From NCBI RefSeq assembly GCF_001667945.1, contig NZ_LZJK01000159.1, positions 22,208 to 86,207 of the forward strand: 64,000 nucleotides of DNA. Reading direction: 5' to 3'. A model generated the notes under the pieces. The model had not been told where the DNA came from and made no database searches. It saw nothing but the letters and a program-made list of their open reading frames with translations. Position numbers and translations under genes: made by a program. The first letter of the stretch is position 1. Each line of letters opens with the position of its first letter. Shown piece after piece: positions 33,277 through 42,469 of the stretch. Source of the stretch: Mycolicibacter sinensis. Its GTDB lineage: Bacteria > Actinomycetota > Actinomycetes > Mycobacteriales > Mycobacteriaceae.

Positions 33277-34436
33277 GGCGCGCTCGGTTCTCGTGGCAGT
33301 CCCAGACCGCGTTCTCCGATGATGGTGCGCTGGATCTCGCTGGAGCCGCCGGGAATCGTCCACTCCCAGGAGCCGATGAAGTCCAGCACCCACGAACCCG
33401 ACTCCCAGCCGCTGGACGGCGGTTTGGCCAGGGCGGTATGTGCGTCCAACCCAGCGATCTCGGCGCCGAAATCGGTGAGCCGCTGCAGCAGTTCGCTGTA
33501 GAACAGCTTCACGATCGAGGCGTCGGCCGGTCCGGCTGTGCCGGCCTCGACGTCGCGTACCAGCTGCCGGCACATCGCGCGCAGGCCGGTGATCTCGATT
33601 TCCAGCTGCGCCAACCGATCGGCCGCCACCGGGTCGTCGGTGGGGGCGGCCTGCACCAGCCAGCGGAAGCCCGCGCAGCCCAGCCGCTCGGCCAGCTCAA
33701 GCATGGTCATGCCGCGTTCGGCGCCCAGTGTCGCCTGCGCCACCTGCCAGCCGGCGTTCTCTTCCCCGATCAGGTTGGCCGCCGGGATCACCACGTCGTC
33801 CAGGAAGATCTCGCAGAAGTGCTGGTCGCCCACGGCGTTGCGGATCGGCCGCACCTGCACCCCGGGGCTGGCCATGTCCAGCAGAAAGTAGGAGATGCCC
33901 TTGCGCTTGGGGGCGTCCGGGTCGGTGCGGGCCAGCAGCAGGCACCACTGGGCGTAGCTCGCGCCGCTGGCCCACAGCTTCTGGCCGTTGACCACATAGT
34001 CGTCGCCCAGTCGGCGCGCCGAGGTGCGCAGCGACGCCAGATCCGAGCCGGCCTCGGGTTCGGAGAAGCCCTGGCACCAGATCTCGCCGTCCAGAATCGC
34101 CGGCAGGTGCCGGCGGCGCTGCTCCTCGGTGCCGGCGGCCAGCAGGGTCGCCGCCGCGTGGTGGATGCCGACGAACGCCAGCACCAGCCGCGGCGCGTCG
34201 TGGGCGGCCAGCTCCTGATACAGCACCGCCTGATCGGCTACCGACATGCCGCCGCCCCACGCGTGCGGCCAGTGCGGAACCGCGAACCCCGCGCCGTGCA
34301 GGGTGGCGAACCAGCTGCGCTGGAAATCGACGAAATCCCGTTCCCCGATCCCGGTTTGGGTGCGGCGCCAGTCGGCCGGGATGTTGTCGGCGCACCACTG
34401 ACGCACGTGCGCACGGAAATCGGCTGAGCGTGTCAT
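33273..34436 (-). CDS. Acyl-CoA dehydrogenase (long subunit of a pair)
   Basis: A 387-residue acyl-CoA dehydrogenase. It has the block QGFSEPEAGSDLASLRT (about residues 121-137), VNGQKLWASGASYAQWCLLL, and the C-terminal SWEWTIPGGSSEIQRTIIGERGL (quoted in part). GGSSEIQR matches the C-terminal helix seen in mycobacterial heteromeric dehydrogenases. Its TGA overlaps the ATG of the short partner, and its ATG overlaps the stop of the crotonase upstream, so it is coupled on both sides. Confidence 0.88.
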   Translation of the reverse strand: MTRSADFRAHVRQWCADNIPADWRRTQTGIGERDFVDFQRSWFATLHGAGFAVPHWPHAWGGGMSVADQAVLYQELAAHDAPRLVLAFVGIHHAAATLLAAGTEEQRRRHLPAILDGEIWCQGFSEPEAGSDLASLRTSARRLGDDYVVNGQKLWASGASYAQWCLLLARTDPDAPKRKGISYFLLDMASPGVQVRPIRNAVGDQHFCEIFLDDVVIPAANLIGEENAGWQVAQATLGAERGMTMLELAERLGCAGFRWLVQAAPTDDPVAADRLAQLEIEITGLRAMCRQLVRDVEAGTAGPADASIVKLFYSELLQRLTDFGAEIAGLDAHTALAKPPSSGWESGSWVLDFIGSWEWTIPGGSSEIQRTIIGERGLGLPREPSAP

Positions 34437-35215
34437 CGCCCGCTCGCCCGCTTCTGGAACGCCAGCAGGCGCTCCCGGTGCTCGGGTGTCTTCATGGTGG
34501 CGACCTCGGCGGCGAACCCGGCCTGCAGCGGCCCGCCCAGCACCTGTGACAGGTACATGTTGACCACCCGCTTGGTGCCCTGCAGCGCCTCGGGCGGCTG
34601 GGCGGCCAGCCGCTCGGCCAACTGGTGGGCTTGCGGCAGCAGCTGTTCGGGCGCGGCCCGGCGGCTGGCCAGTCCGAGTTCGACGGCGGTGGCGGCGTCG
34701 ATCCGGTCACCGGTGTAGAGGTACTCCCGCGACCGCAGGATCGGGGTGAGCAGCGGCCACAGCGCGGCGCCGCCGTCCCCGGCCACCAGTCCGACCGCGA
34801 CGTGCGGGTCGGCGAAATACGCGGTCTCGGAGAGCAATACGATGTCGCAGAGCAGCGCCACACTGCAGCCCAGCCCGACCGCGGGGCCGTTGACGGCGGC
34901 GATGATCGGCAGCGGGAACCGCAGCATCTCCTCCACGATCTGAGCGCCTTCGCGGATGCTCTCGTCGCGGGCGGTTTCGTCGTCGAGGAACGTGGTGATC
35001 CAGTTCAGGTCGCCGCCGGCCGAGAACGCCCGCCCGGCGCCGGTGAGCACCACCACCCGGGTCTGCTTGTCGGCGGCCAGCTGGCGCCACACGTTGGCCA
35101 GCCCCCAATGCAAGTCGGCGTTGACGCTGTTGAGTTCGGCCGGCCGGTTGATCGTCACGGTGCGCACCGGCCCGTCGCCGGTCACCGTGATCTCCTGGGG
35201 CAGGTCGTATGTCAT
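34433..35215 (-). CDS. Enoyl-CoA hydratase/isomerase
   Basis: A 260-residue crotonase. It has VTINRPAELNSVNADLHWGL, the oxyanion motif AGRAFSAGGDLNWI, and GPAVGLGCSVALLCDIVLLS. The catalytic glutamates of classical hydratases are not clearly in place (VGLVAGDGGAALWPLL), so isomerase or another crotonase reaction is possible. It sits between the two dehydrogenase pairs, with 4-nt overlaps on both sides. Confidence 0.87.
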   Translation of the reverse strand: MTYDLPQEITVTGDGPVRTVTINRPAELNSVNADLHWGLANVWRQLAADKQTRVVVLTGAGRAFSAGGDLNWITTFLDDETARDESIREGAQIVEEMLRFPLPIIAAVNGPAVGLGCSVALLCDIVLLSETAYFADPHVAVGLVAGDGGAALWPLLTPILRSREYLYTGDRIDAATAVELGLASRRAAPEQLLPQAHQLAERLAAQPPEALQGTKRVVNMYLSQVLGGPLQAGFAAEVATMKTPEHRERLLAFQKRASGR

Positions 35216-36129
35216 GTGTAAAGTCCCGCCAATCCGGCGCGGCCGGTGCGACGGACCAGCCGGTCACGGGTGGCTGAGAGTCCCCACGGCAGCCGACGCA
35301 GCGGCTGGCTGTAGCGCGACAGCCAGGACAGCGCCGTCTCGTCGCAGAACCCGACGGCACCGTGCAGCTGATGACACACCCGGAACACCACGTCGGCGGC
35401 TTCCAGCGCCGCCGTTCGCAGCGCCAGGGCATCGTCCACCGCCTCGCCGCGCCCGGTCGCGATGCTCCACAGTGCATACTTGGCCAGCATCTCCAGCCCA
35501 CTGCGCTCCACCTCGGCGTCGGTCAGCTGGAACTGCACACCCTGGAACTTGGCCAGCGGCTGACCGAATTGGTGACGTAGCTGCACGTGGGCGATCGTCA
35601 GATCGACGGCCCGATCCAGCATCCCCAGCAGCGTCCAGCATCCCAGCGCCAGCGCCAGCGCCACGTCGTCGGCGCCGTCGCGGTCGACCTCGGTCAGCGT
35701 CAGCTCGGCCACCAGAGCCGGCCCGGCCGCGGACTGTGCCGTCACCGTGCTGCGCGCCCCGGCCAGGGTCACGGTCGCCCAGCGCTTCGACAGGCCGGCC
35801 ACCGCACCGGCCGGGGCATGCTCGGCGACCACGATCAGCCCGTCGGCGTCGAGATCGGCAGGCGCGGAGAGGCATTCGGCCAGTGGATAGGGCACCGCCC
35901 AGTAGCCGGCGCTGCGGCATAGCGCGGCGGCGGCTTCCAGTTCGTCGGCATCGGCACGGGGCTTGAGGTCGAAAGCACCGAGCCCGTGCAGGATCGGCCC
36001 CACCAGTTGTTCGCGCCCGGCCGGGTCGGCGTCGGCGCGCACCGCCAACGCGTCACCGCCGGCGGCTTCGAACGCCCGCAGTGCCGCCCGCCCGTATTCG
36101 TTCGCGTCGGCGCCGAGTTCGAGGTTCAT
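35212..36129 (-). CDS. Acyl-CoA dehydrogenase-like short subunit
   Basis: A 305-residue, strongly reduced dehydrogenase-fold protein. The C-terminal helical domain is recognisable (IAHVQLRHQFGQPLAKFQGV, then FRVCHQLHGAVGFCDETALS). The FAD-binding beta-domain (about residues 80-160) is divergent and very Ala-rich. It overlaps the full-length dehydrogenase upstream by ATGA (36126-36129). This is the second long/short pair of the operon. Confidence 0.78.
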   Translation of the reverse strand: MNLELGADANEYGRAALRAFEAAGGDALAVRADADPAGREQLVGPILHGLGAFDLKPRADADELEAAAALCRSAGYWAVPYPLAECLSAPADLDADGLIVVAEHAPAGAVAGLSKRWATVTLAGARSTVTAQSAAGPALVAELTLTEVDRDGADDVALALALGCWTLLGMLDRAVDLTIAHVQLRHQFGQPLAKFQGVQFQLTDAEVERSGLEMLAKYALWSIATGRGEAVDDALALRTAALEAADVVFRVCHQLHGAVGFCDETALSWLSRYSQPLRRLPWGLSATRDRLVRRTGRAGLAGLYT

Positions 36130-37295
36130 CGCGGCGCCGCCAGCAGGGCACGGGAGAGCAGGATGCGCTGCGTCTCGATGCTTCCGGAGGAGACGGTGGC
36201 GGCCTGCGAATAGCGCCAGTGATCTTCGACCTCGGCACGGAACCACTGCGCCTGCGGCCCGGCCGGCGCTTCGGCGGCGATCTCCATCAGCACCTCCGCG
36301 CTCTCCTGGTCCAGGCGGGTGACCGCGATCCGGTAGGCGGCGGCGTCGCCGGGCGCTATCTGCCCACTGGCCTGCAGCGACACCACCCGGTAGGCCATCA
36401 GCCGGGCGCGCCGGCAGTGGGTGAGCATGCGCACCCAGCGGGCCGCCAGTTCGGCCGGCAGCGTCTCCCAACGCTCGCCGAGCGCATGCGGGGCGGCGGC
36501 CAGCAGTCGTTCGCAGCGCGCATACCGCGCGATGCCCACCCGCTCATACGACATCACGTCGGCCACGATCGACCAGCCCGCGTCGACGTCGCCGAGCACG
36601 TCGGCGTCGGTGACGCGCAAGTCGTCGAAGAACACCTCGTTGAGATGGTGCGGGCCCATCATGGTGCGGATCGGCCGCACCGTGATCGCCGGGTTGTCCA
36701 TCGGGACCAGAAAGACGCTCAGGCCCTGTTGTTTTCGTTCAACCTTGCCCTCCCCCACCCGGGTGGTACGGGCCAACAGGAAGCACCACTGCGCCATGGT
36801 GGCATACGACGTCCAGATCTTCTGGCCGTTGATCACCCACCCGCCGCCCTCACGACGGGCGTGGGTGCGCAGCGACGCCAGGTCCGAGCCCGCTTCGGGT
36901 TCGGAGAACCCCTGACACCAGATCACCTCCCCGGCCGCGATCGGCGGCAGGTGCCGGCGCTGCTGTTCCGGGGTGCCGTGGCGCATGATGATCGGCCCGA
37001 CCCAGTTCACCCCCATGTACTGCGCGCCGCGCGGTTCGTGGTGCGCCCACATCTCCTCGCGCACCACGGTCTGCTCCCACACCGAGGCGTCCGCCCCGCC
37101 GAACTCCGTTGGCCAGAACAGGCACAGCAGTCCACGCTCGGCCAGCAGGCGGCAGAACCGTTGTGCGGCAGCCAGGTCGGCGGGATCGTCGGTGAACGCG
37201 CCCGGAAACCGCTCCGGTAGCTCCTGGCTGATCAGTTCGCGCAGCTGCCCCCTCAGCTCACCGGCCCGGACGCCCATATCGAAGTCCAGCGTCAT
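36126..37295 (-). CDS. Acyl-CoA dehydrogenase (long subunit of a pair)
   Basis: A 389-residue acyl-CoA dehydrogenase: WPTEFGGADASVWEQTVVRE, then VIWCQGFSEPEAGSDLASLR and VINGQKIWTSYATMAQWCFL, ending SSGSIETQRILLSRAL. The ETQR end is equivalent to the EIQR end of the other long subunit. It is coupled upstream to the CoA-transferase (ATGA) and downstream to its short partner. It probably oxidises the CoA ester formed by the CoA-transferase. Confidence 0.88.
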   Translation of the reverse strand: MTLDFDMGVRAGELRGQLRELISQELPERFPGAFTDDPADLAAAQRFCRLLAERGLLCLFWPTEFGGADASVWEQTVVREEMWAHHEPRGAQYMGVNWVGPIIMRHGTPEQQRRHLPPIAAGEVIWCQGFSEPEAGSDLASLRTHARREGGGWVINGQKIWTSYATMAQWCFLLARTTRVGEGKVERKQQGLSVFLVPMDNPAITVRPIRTMMGPHHLNEVFFDDLRVTDADVLGDVDAGWSIVADVMSYERVGIARYARCERLLAAAPHALGERWETLPAELAARWVRMLTHCRRARLMAYRVVSLQASGQIAPGDAAAYRIAVTRLDQESAEVLMEIAAEAPAGPQAQWFRAEVEDHWRYSQAATVSSGSIETQRILLSRALLAAPR

Positions 37296-38482
37296 GAGAC
37301 GCCCTGCTCCAAGCCGAGTTCGGCGAGCACCGCTGCGGTGTGCGCCCCCAGTTCCGGCGCCGGGCCGGCGACCCGGCCCGGGGTGCGCGACAGCCAGGTG
37401 GGCACGCCGGGGAACCGCACGGCGCCGTACGGGGTATCCACCGTCTCGAACAGACCGACCGCGTTGAGGTGGGGGTCGTCGAAGAGGGCACCCGGAGTGT
37501 TCAGCGGGGCGGCCGGGATCTCCAACTCGCGCAACAGCTTCAGCCACTCGGCAGTGGTGCGTTCCTTCATCGTCTGGGCCACCAGGCCGTAGACGGTGTC
37601 GATCCGCTGGGCCCGCTGCGCCAACGTGGCGTATTGCTCAGAGGCCCAGGGCGGCTGCACCGCGTCGATGAAGGCGTTCCAGTGTTTGTCGTTGTAGATC
37701 AATGCGGCGATCTGCCCGTCGCTGGTGTCGTAGGGCCGCCGGTTGGGCGCCACCGTGCGGGGGTAGACGGCCGGGCCCAGCGGCGGGTCGAACATCGCGC
37801 CGTTGGCGTGTTCGACGAGCATGAACGAGGCCATGGTCTCGAACATCGCGACCTCGACCTCCTGGCCCTGCCCGGTGCGCTCCCGGTGGAACAGCGCCAT
37901 CATCGTGGCGTACAGGGCCGTGAGCCCGGCAATCTTGTCGGCCATGATGGTGCCCACGTAGTCCGCGCGCCCGGTGAGCTGCTGCTGCACGGCGGGCAGC
38001 CCGCATTCGGCCTGAATGGTGTCGTCATAGGCCGGGCGGTCGGCGTCCGGGCCGCGCCGGCCGTAGCCGTAACAGTTGGTGTAGACGATCCCGGGCTTGA
38101 TGGCGGCCACCGCCTGATAGTCGAGCCCGAGTTTGGCGATCGCCTTGGCCCGCATGGAGTGGATGAACACGTCGGCGCCTGTGATCAGCGCGGTCATCGC
38201 CACCTTGCCCTCGTCGGTGCGCAGATCCAGCACGATGCCGCGCTTGCCCCGGTTGACGTTGACGAACACCCCACTCATGTCCGGTGCGGGACCGGCGGAG
38301 ATGTAGCGGGTGGCGTCGCCTTCGGGCGGCTCGACTTTGATGACGTCGGCCCCCATGTCGGCCATGATCTGCGTGCAGTACGGGCCCATCACCATCGTCG
38401 TCAGATCGATGACCCGCACCCCGCGCAGCGGACCACCCGCCGAGGCATCCCCAGCGCCATCCGCCATCAATTGTTCGGACAA
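37292..38482 (-). CDS. CaiB/BaiF family CoA-transferase
   Basis: A 396-residue class III CoA-transferase with D182 in GTIMADKIAG as the catalytic Asp. It has the N-terminal ADMGADVIKVEPPEGDATRY and VNRGKRGIVLDL blocks and a complete C-terminal domain. It is the first gene of a coupled operon of six genes (to 32266), with the ThDP gene probably the seventh. It is expected to form the CoA ester that the following dehydrogenases, hydratase and ThDP enzyme process. A TTCTGC palindrome lies directly upstream. Confidence 0.9.
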   Translation of the reverse strand: MSEQLMADGAGDASAGGPLRGVRVIDLTTMVMGPYCTQIMADMGADVIKVEPPEGDATRYISAGPAPDMSGVFVNVNRGKRGIVLDLRTDEGKVAMTALITGADVFIHSMRAKAIAKLGLDYQAVAAIKPGIVYTNCYGYGRRGPDADRPAYDDTIQAECGLPAVQQQLTGRADYVGTIMADKIAGLTALYATMMALFHRERTGQGQEVEVAMFETMASFMLVEHANGAMFDPPLGPAVYPRTVAPNRRPYDTSDGQIAALIYNDKHWNAFIDAVQPPWASEQYATLAQRAQRIDTVYGLVAQTMKERTTAEWLKLLRELEIPAAPLNTPGALFDDPHLNAVGLFETVDTPYGAVRFPGVPTWLSRTPGRVAGPAPELGAHTAAVLAELGLEQGVS

Positions 38483-38490
38483 AATACTCC

Positions 38491-38509
38491 GTTCTGCGTA
38501 TTGCAGAAC
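38491..38509. promoter_or_regulatory. GTTCTGC-N5-GCAGAAC palindrome
   Basis: A perfect 7-bp inverted repeat with a 5-bp spacer, 8 bp upstream of the CoA-transferase start and 95 bp from the divergent beta-propeller gene. It has the geometry of the GAGAAT palindromes (5-bp gap between arms) but a different arm sequence. It may be an operator for a local regulator, possibly the GntR protein at 40202. Confidence 0.5.
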
Positions 38510-38603
38510 ACTATTCCGCAGCGGTTATTCGCGCGTCAAGGCCGAGACGCCGATCAGCGGCGGCTATTGTCTGGACTAACGAGGCTTGATAACGTCCGGA
38601 GTC

Positions 38604-40205
38604 ATGACGGACCCGCTCTCGCGTGACGGCCGCACGAGTCCGGTGATCGCAGCGGGCTGGCGGCTGGCACGGATCACCGCCCCGAGTCGGCTGTTCGGTG
38701 CCAACGGCCTGCGCACCGGGCCGGACGGCCGGGTCTACGTCGCGCAGGTGACCGGCAGCCAGATCAGTGCACTGGACGTGACCACCGGCGAGCTGGCCGC
38801 CGTGAGCCCGCGCGGCGGGGACGTCGTCGCACCCGACGACGTGGCTTTCGACAGCGCGGGAAATCTGTACGCCACCGAGGTGATGGACGGCCGGGTCAGT
38901 GTGCTCGACGCCGCCGGCCGCGCCCGGGTGCTGCGCGACGACCTGCCCTGCGCCAACGGGATCACCGTGTATCAGGATCGACTGTTGGTCGGGGAATGCC
39001 GCGACGGCGGGCGCCTGATGGAGCTCGACCGGGCCACCGGGGCCCAGCGCATCCTGGCCGAGAACCTGCCGTCGCCCAATGCCATGGAGGTCGGGCCGGA
39101 CGGGCTGCTGTACTTCCCGGTGATGACCGCCAACGAGATCTGGCGGATCGACCCGTTCGCCGAAGATGCTGCACCGCAACGTGTCGCCGCCGATCTGGGC
39201 GTGCCCGACTCGGTGAAGTTCGACACCGACGGCTGCATCGTCTCCACCCAGGCGGCCAGCGGTGCGGTGTTGCGCATCGACCCGCGCACCGGCGAGCGCA
39301 CCGTGCTGGCGCAGCTGGCGCCCGGGCTGGACAACTGCACCTTCGTCGACGGCCGGCTGTTCGTCTCGAACTTCAGCGGCGAGATCACCCAGATCGCCGC
39401 CGATGGCGAGGTGAGCACGGCGCTGTCGGGTGGGCTGAACTGGCCGTTGGATCTCACGGTCGACGACGGCGGCACCCTCTACGTCGCCGACGGCACCTAC
39501 TTCTACGCGGTCGGTCCGGGCGGGCGGCTGCAGACGCTCGGAATGCTGTTCACCCCCGGCTATCCCGGCTTCATCCGCGGGGTGGTCGCGGTCGGTCCCG
39601 GCGAGTTCGTGGTCACCACCTCCGGCGGGCAGGTCAGCGGGTACGTACCGGCCGAGGCGCGCAGCGAGGTGCTCGCCGACGGCTTCGACCAGCTTTACGG
39701 AGTGGTCGCGGGATCCGGCGGCGTGGTCGTCGCCGAGTTCGGCACCGGCCGGGTGCTGCGCGTGGACGCCGGAACCGTCGAGGTACTCGCTGCCGGGCTG
39801 GCGGGCCCGGTCGGGATCGCACTCGGCGCGCACGGCAGCTACCTGGTGGCCGAATCCGGCGCCGGGCGGGTGGTGCGGGTCAGCGGCTCCGGCGTCGAGA
39901 CGGTGGTCGACGGATTGTCGTGCCCGCAGGGCATTCTGGTGGCCGACCGCCGGCTCTACATCGTCGATGCCGGTGCCCGGCAGGTGCTCGCCGTCGACCT
40001 CGACACCGCGGCGCGGCACACCATCGCCGACGGGCTGCCGATCGGGCCCCCGGCGGGCGTGGTGCCCAAGCCGCTCAAGGGCATGCCGCCGTTCTCCGGC
40101 CCGCAGGGCCCGTTCGCCGGGATCGCCCGCGGCGCCGACGGTGCCCTGTTCGTCGCCGCCGACGGGGACGGCAGCGTGTTGGCGCTAGAGCCGGTCGGGC
40201 CGTGA
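38604..40205 (+). CDS. SMP-30/gluconolactonase-like beta-propeller protein
   Basis: A 533-residue protein of repeated beta-propeller blades, each with a DG(R/V)-type turn and a strand such as GLRTGPDGRVYVAQVTGSQI, GNLYATEVMDGRVSVLDAAG and GTLYVADGTYFYAVG. It resembles the SMP-30/gluconolactonase/LRE group, which includes lactonases and strictosidine-synthase-like enzymes. It has no signal peptide. It begins an operon with a GntR regulator and two acyl-CoA ligases. A lactonase opening a ring to a free acid for CoA activation is an attractive but unproven role. ATG at 38604. Confidence 0.7.
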   Translation: MTDPLSRDGRTSPVIAAGWRLARITAPSRLFGANGLRTGPDGRVYVAQVTGSQISALDVTTGELAAVSPRGGDVVAPDDVAFDSAGNLYATEVMDGRVSVLDAAGRARVLRDDLPCANGITVYQDRLLVGECRDGGRLMELDRATGAQRILAENLPSPNAMEVGPDGLLYFPVMTANEIWRIDPFAEDAAPQRVAADLGVPDSVKFDTDGCIVSTQAASGAVLRIDPRTGERTVLAQLAPGLDNCTFVDGRLFVSNFSGEITQIAADGEVSTALSGGLNWPLDLTVDDGGTLYVADGTYFYAVGPGGRLQTLGMLFTPGYPGFIRGVVAVGPGEFVVTTSGGQVSGYVPAEARSEVLADGFDQLYGVVAGSGGVVVAEFGTGRVLRVDAGTVEVLAAGLAGPVGIALGAHGSYLVAESGAGRVVRVSGSGVETVVDGLSCPQGILVADRRLYIVDAGARQVLAVDLDTAARHTIADGLPIGPPAGVVPKPLKGMPPFSGPQGPFAGIARGADGALFVAADGDGSVLALEPVGP

Positions 40206-40933
40206 CCGACCACCGCTACCTCAAGGTCGCCCGGGTGCTGCGCAAGGAGATCGCCGACGGGGTGTATCCGATCGGCTCGCAGCTGCCCACCGAACACGAA
40301 CTGTGCGAACGGTTCACCGTCAGCCGCTACACGGTGCGCGAGGCGCTGCGGCGGCTGCGCGAGGACAACCTCGTGGTCTCCCGGCCCCGGGCGGGCACTG
40401 TGGTGATTCCGCGCACCGCGACGAACTGCTACGCCCACGACGTGGTGTCGATCGACGATCTGGTCGCGTTCGCGGCCGGCTCCTCCTTCGAGATCGACTC
40501 CAACGCCATGATCACCCTCGACGACGACACCGCCGCGCGCACCGGACTGCCGTCCGGTAGCGACTGGCTGGCGGTGTGTGGCAATCGGCGGGCCGAGAAT
40601 CAGGCGGCACCGATCTGCCGGACCGAGTACTACATCAACCGGGCCTTCGCCGGCGTCGGCCGCTTGCTGCAGCGGCACTCGGGACCGATCTTCCCGTTGA
40701 TCGAGGACGTGTTCGGGGTCAGCGTCGTCGAGGTACGCCAGCACATCCGCGCGGTGATCATCACCGCCGACCTCGCCGCGCAGCTGGCCGTCGACGCCGG
40801 CGCCGCCGCGCTGCAGATGCAACGCAGCTACACCACCTCCGAGGGCGAGATCGCCCAGGTGACGGTGAATACCCATGCCGGCGCCGACTACCGGTACTCG
40901 ATGACGCTGCACCGGGTGACGGGACAACAGTGA
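40202..40933 (+). CDS. GntR family regulator, HutC/UTRA type
   Basis: A 243-residue repressor. The N-terminal winged HTH is YLKVARVLRKEIADGVYPIG, then LPTEHELCERFTVSRYTVRE and LRREDNLVV-like sequence. The C-terminal UTRA effector-binding domain (about 85-240) has TEYYINRAF and a late YSMTLHRV. HutC-type regulators respond to a small-molecule ligand of the pathway. The GTG overlaps the TGA of the propeller gene and its own TGA overlaps the next GTG, so it is embedded in the operon it may control. Confidence 0.88.
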   Translation: MTDHRYLKVARVLRKEIADGVYPIGSQLPTEHELCERFTVSRYTVREALRRLREDNLVVSRPRAGTVVIPRTATNCYAHDVVSIDDLVAFAAGSSFEIDSNAMITLDDDTAARTGLPSGSDWLAVCGNRRAENQAAPICRTEYYINRAFAGVGRLLQRHSGPIFPLIEDVFGVSVVEVRQHIRAVIITADLAAQLAVDAGAAALQMQRSYTTSEGEIAQVTVNTHAGADYRYSMTLHRVTGQQ

Positions 40934-42468
40934 CGGCGCGAACGCTGGCCGATGCCGCGGCGCAGGAAGCCGATCGGGCCCCCGACCGTGTGCTGCTCGT
41001 CGACGGCGACACCCGGCTGACCTGCGGTGAGTTGCACGCCGGCGCGCGGGCGCTGGCCGCTGCGATGCTGCAGCGGATACCGACCGGCAGCGTGGTGTCG
41101 TTCATGCTGCCGAACTGGCACGAAGCCGCTGTGGTCTACCTGGCCGCGACCCTGGCCGGCATGGTGGTCAACCCGATCCTGCCGTCGCTGCGGGACGCGG
41201 AGCTGACGTTCATCCTCACCGACTCGGGCAGCCGAATGCTGTTCGCGCCGGAACGTTTTCGCGGCCACGACTACGCGGGCATGCTGGCCCGGGTAGCCGG
41301 CACGCTCGCCGAGCCGCCGGAGGTGGTGCTGGTGCGCGCCGCGGCGGGCGCCCCGGGCGCCGATTACCGTACGCTGATCGCCGGCCCGCTCGCACCGGTT
41401 CGCCTGCCGCGGCTCGATCCCGACGCGGTGCGGCTGTTGCTGTACACCTCGGGCACCACCGGCCGGTCCAAAGGAGTTCTGCACAGCTATAATTCGATCA
41501 ACGCCCTGATCCGGCAACTGGGTGATCATTGGATGATCGAACCCGGCGATCGTTTCCTAGTGCCCTCCCCGATCGCCCACATCGGCGGATCCATCTATGC
41601 GTTTGAGGCTCCCCTGCTGCTCGGCACCACCGCCGTGCTGATGGACACCTGGGACGCCGATGCCGCCGTGCAGCTCATGCTCGCCGAACACTGCACCCAC
41701 GTGGCCGGCGCGACACCGTTTCTGACCCAGCTGCTGGCCGCCGCCCGGCGCGCCGGCACCCGCCTGCCCGACCTGAAGCTCTTCGTCTGCGGCGGCGCAT
41801 CGGTCCCCGCGTCGTTGATCCGCCAAGCGGCCGGCTACTTCACCACCGCCGCCGTGACCCGGGTGTACGGCTGCAGCGAGGTGCCGGTCAGCACCGTGGG
41901 CGCCGTCGGCGCCGGCGAACTCTCCTACGCCGCCGAGACCGACGGCCGGGCCGGGATCGCCGACATCAAGGTGGTTCCCCACCAGGGCGCGCCGCCGGGC
42001 GAGGGCGAGATCTACGTTCGCGGACCGCAGATGCTGGTGGGCTATGCGCACCCCGAGGACGAGCGCAACTGCTTCGATGCCGAAGGCTACTTCGCCACCG
42101 GCGATCTAGGGCGCTGGGTCGACGACGACTACCTGCTCGTCACCGGCCGCCTCAAAGACGTCATCATCCGCAACGGCGAGAACATCTCCGCACGCGAAGT
42201 GGAGGACATCCTGGCCGGCCATCCGGGCATCGCCGAGATCGCGGTCGTCGGGGTGCCCGATGCGCGCACCGGCGAACGGGCTTGCGCCGTCATCGTTCCG
42301 GCCGGCGGCACCGGTCCCGACGTCGCGGAGCTGCGCGCCATGCTGACCGCGCACGGTGTCGCGGTGTTCAAGGCCCCCGAACAAGTGGAGATCTGGGACG
42401 CCCTGCCCAAAAACGACGCCGGCAAGGTCATCAAGCAGCAGATCCGGGCCGCTCTGATCGGAGGTTGA
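40930..42468 (+). CDS. Acyl-CoA synthetase (AMP-forming)
   Basis: A 512-residue ANL ligase: LLYTSGTTGRSKGVLHS (A3), YGCSEVPVSTVG (A5), GYFATGDLGRW (A7), GRLKDVIIRNGENISAREVE (A8) and NDAGKVIKQQI with the catalytic Lys. The product is an acyl-adenylate and then acyl-CoA. The residues around the acid pocket do not reveal the substrate. It is coupled to the GntR gene by GTGA, and the SDR starts one base after its stop. Confidence 0.9.
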   Translation: MTARTLADAAAQEADRAPDRVLLVDGDTRLTCGELHAGARALAAAMLQRIPTGSVVSFMLPNWHEAAVVYLAATLAGMVVNPILPSLRDAELTFILTDSGSRMLFAPERFRGHDYAGMLARVAGTLAEPPEVVLVRAAAGAPGADYRTLIAGPLAPVRLPRLDPDAVRLLLYTSGTTGRSKGVLHSYNSINALIRQLGDHWMIEPGDRFLVPSPIAHIGGSIYAFEAPLLLGTTAVLMDTWDADAAVQLMLAEHCTHVAGATPFLTQLLAAARRAGTRLPDLKLFVCGGASVPASLIRQAAGYFTTAAVTRVYGCSEVPVSTVGAVGAGELSYAAETDGRAGIADIKVVPHQGAPPGEGEIYVRGPQMLVGYAHPEDERNCFDAEGYFATGDLGRWVDDDYLLVTGRLKDVIIRNGENISAREVEDILAGHPGIAEIAVVGVPDARTGERACAVIVPAGGTGPDVAELRAMLTAHGVAVFKAPEQVEIWDALPKNDAGKVIKQQIRAALIGG

Positions 42469-42469
42469 C

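Noticed and set aside
38511..40933. Long alternative frames over the propeller and GntR genes
   Set aside because: They lack conserved motifs and the forward genes have strong signatures and coupled starts.
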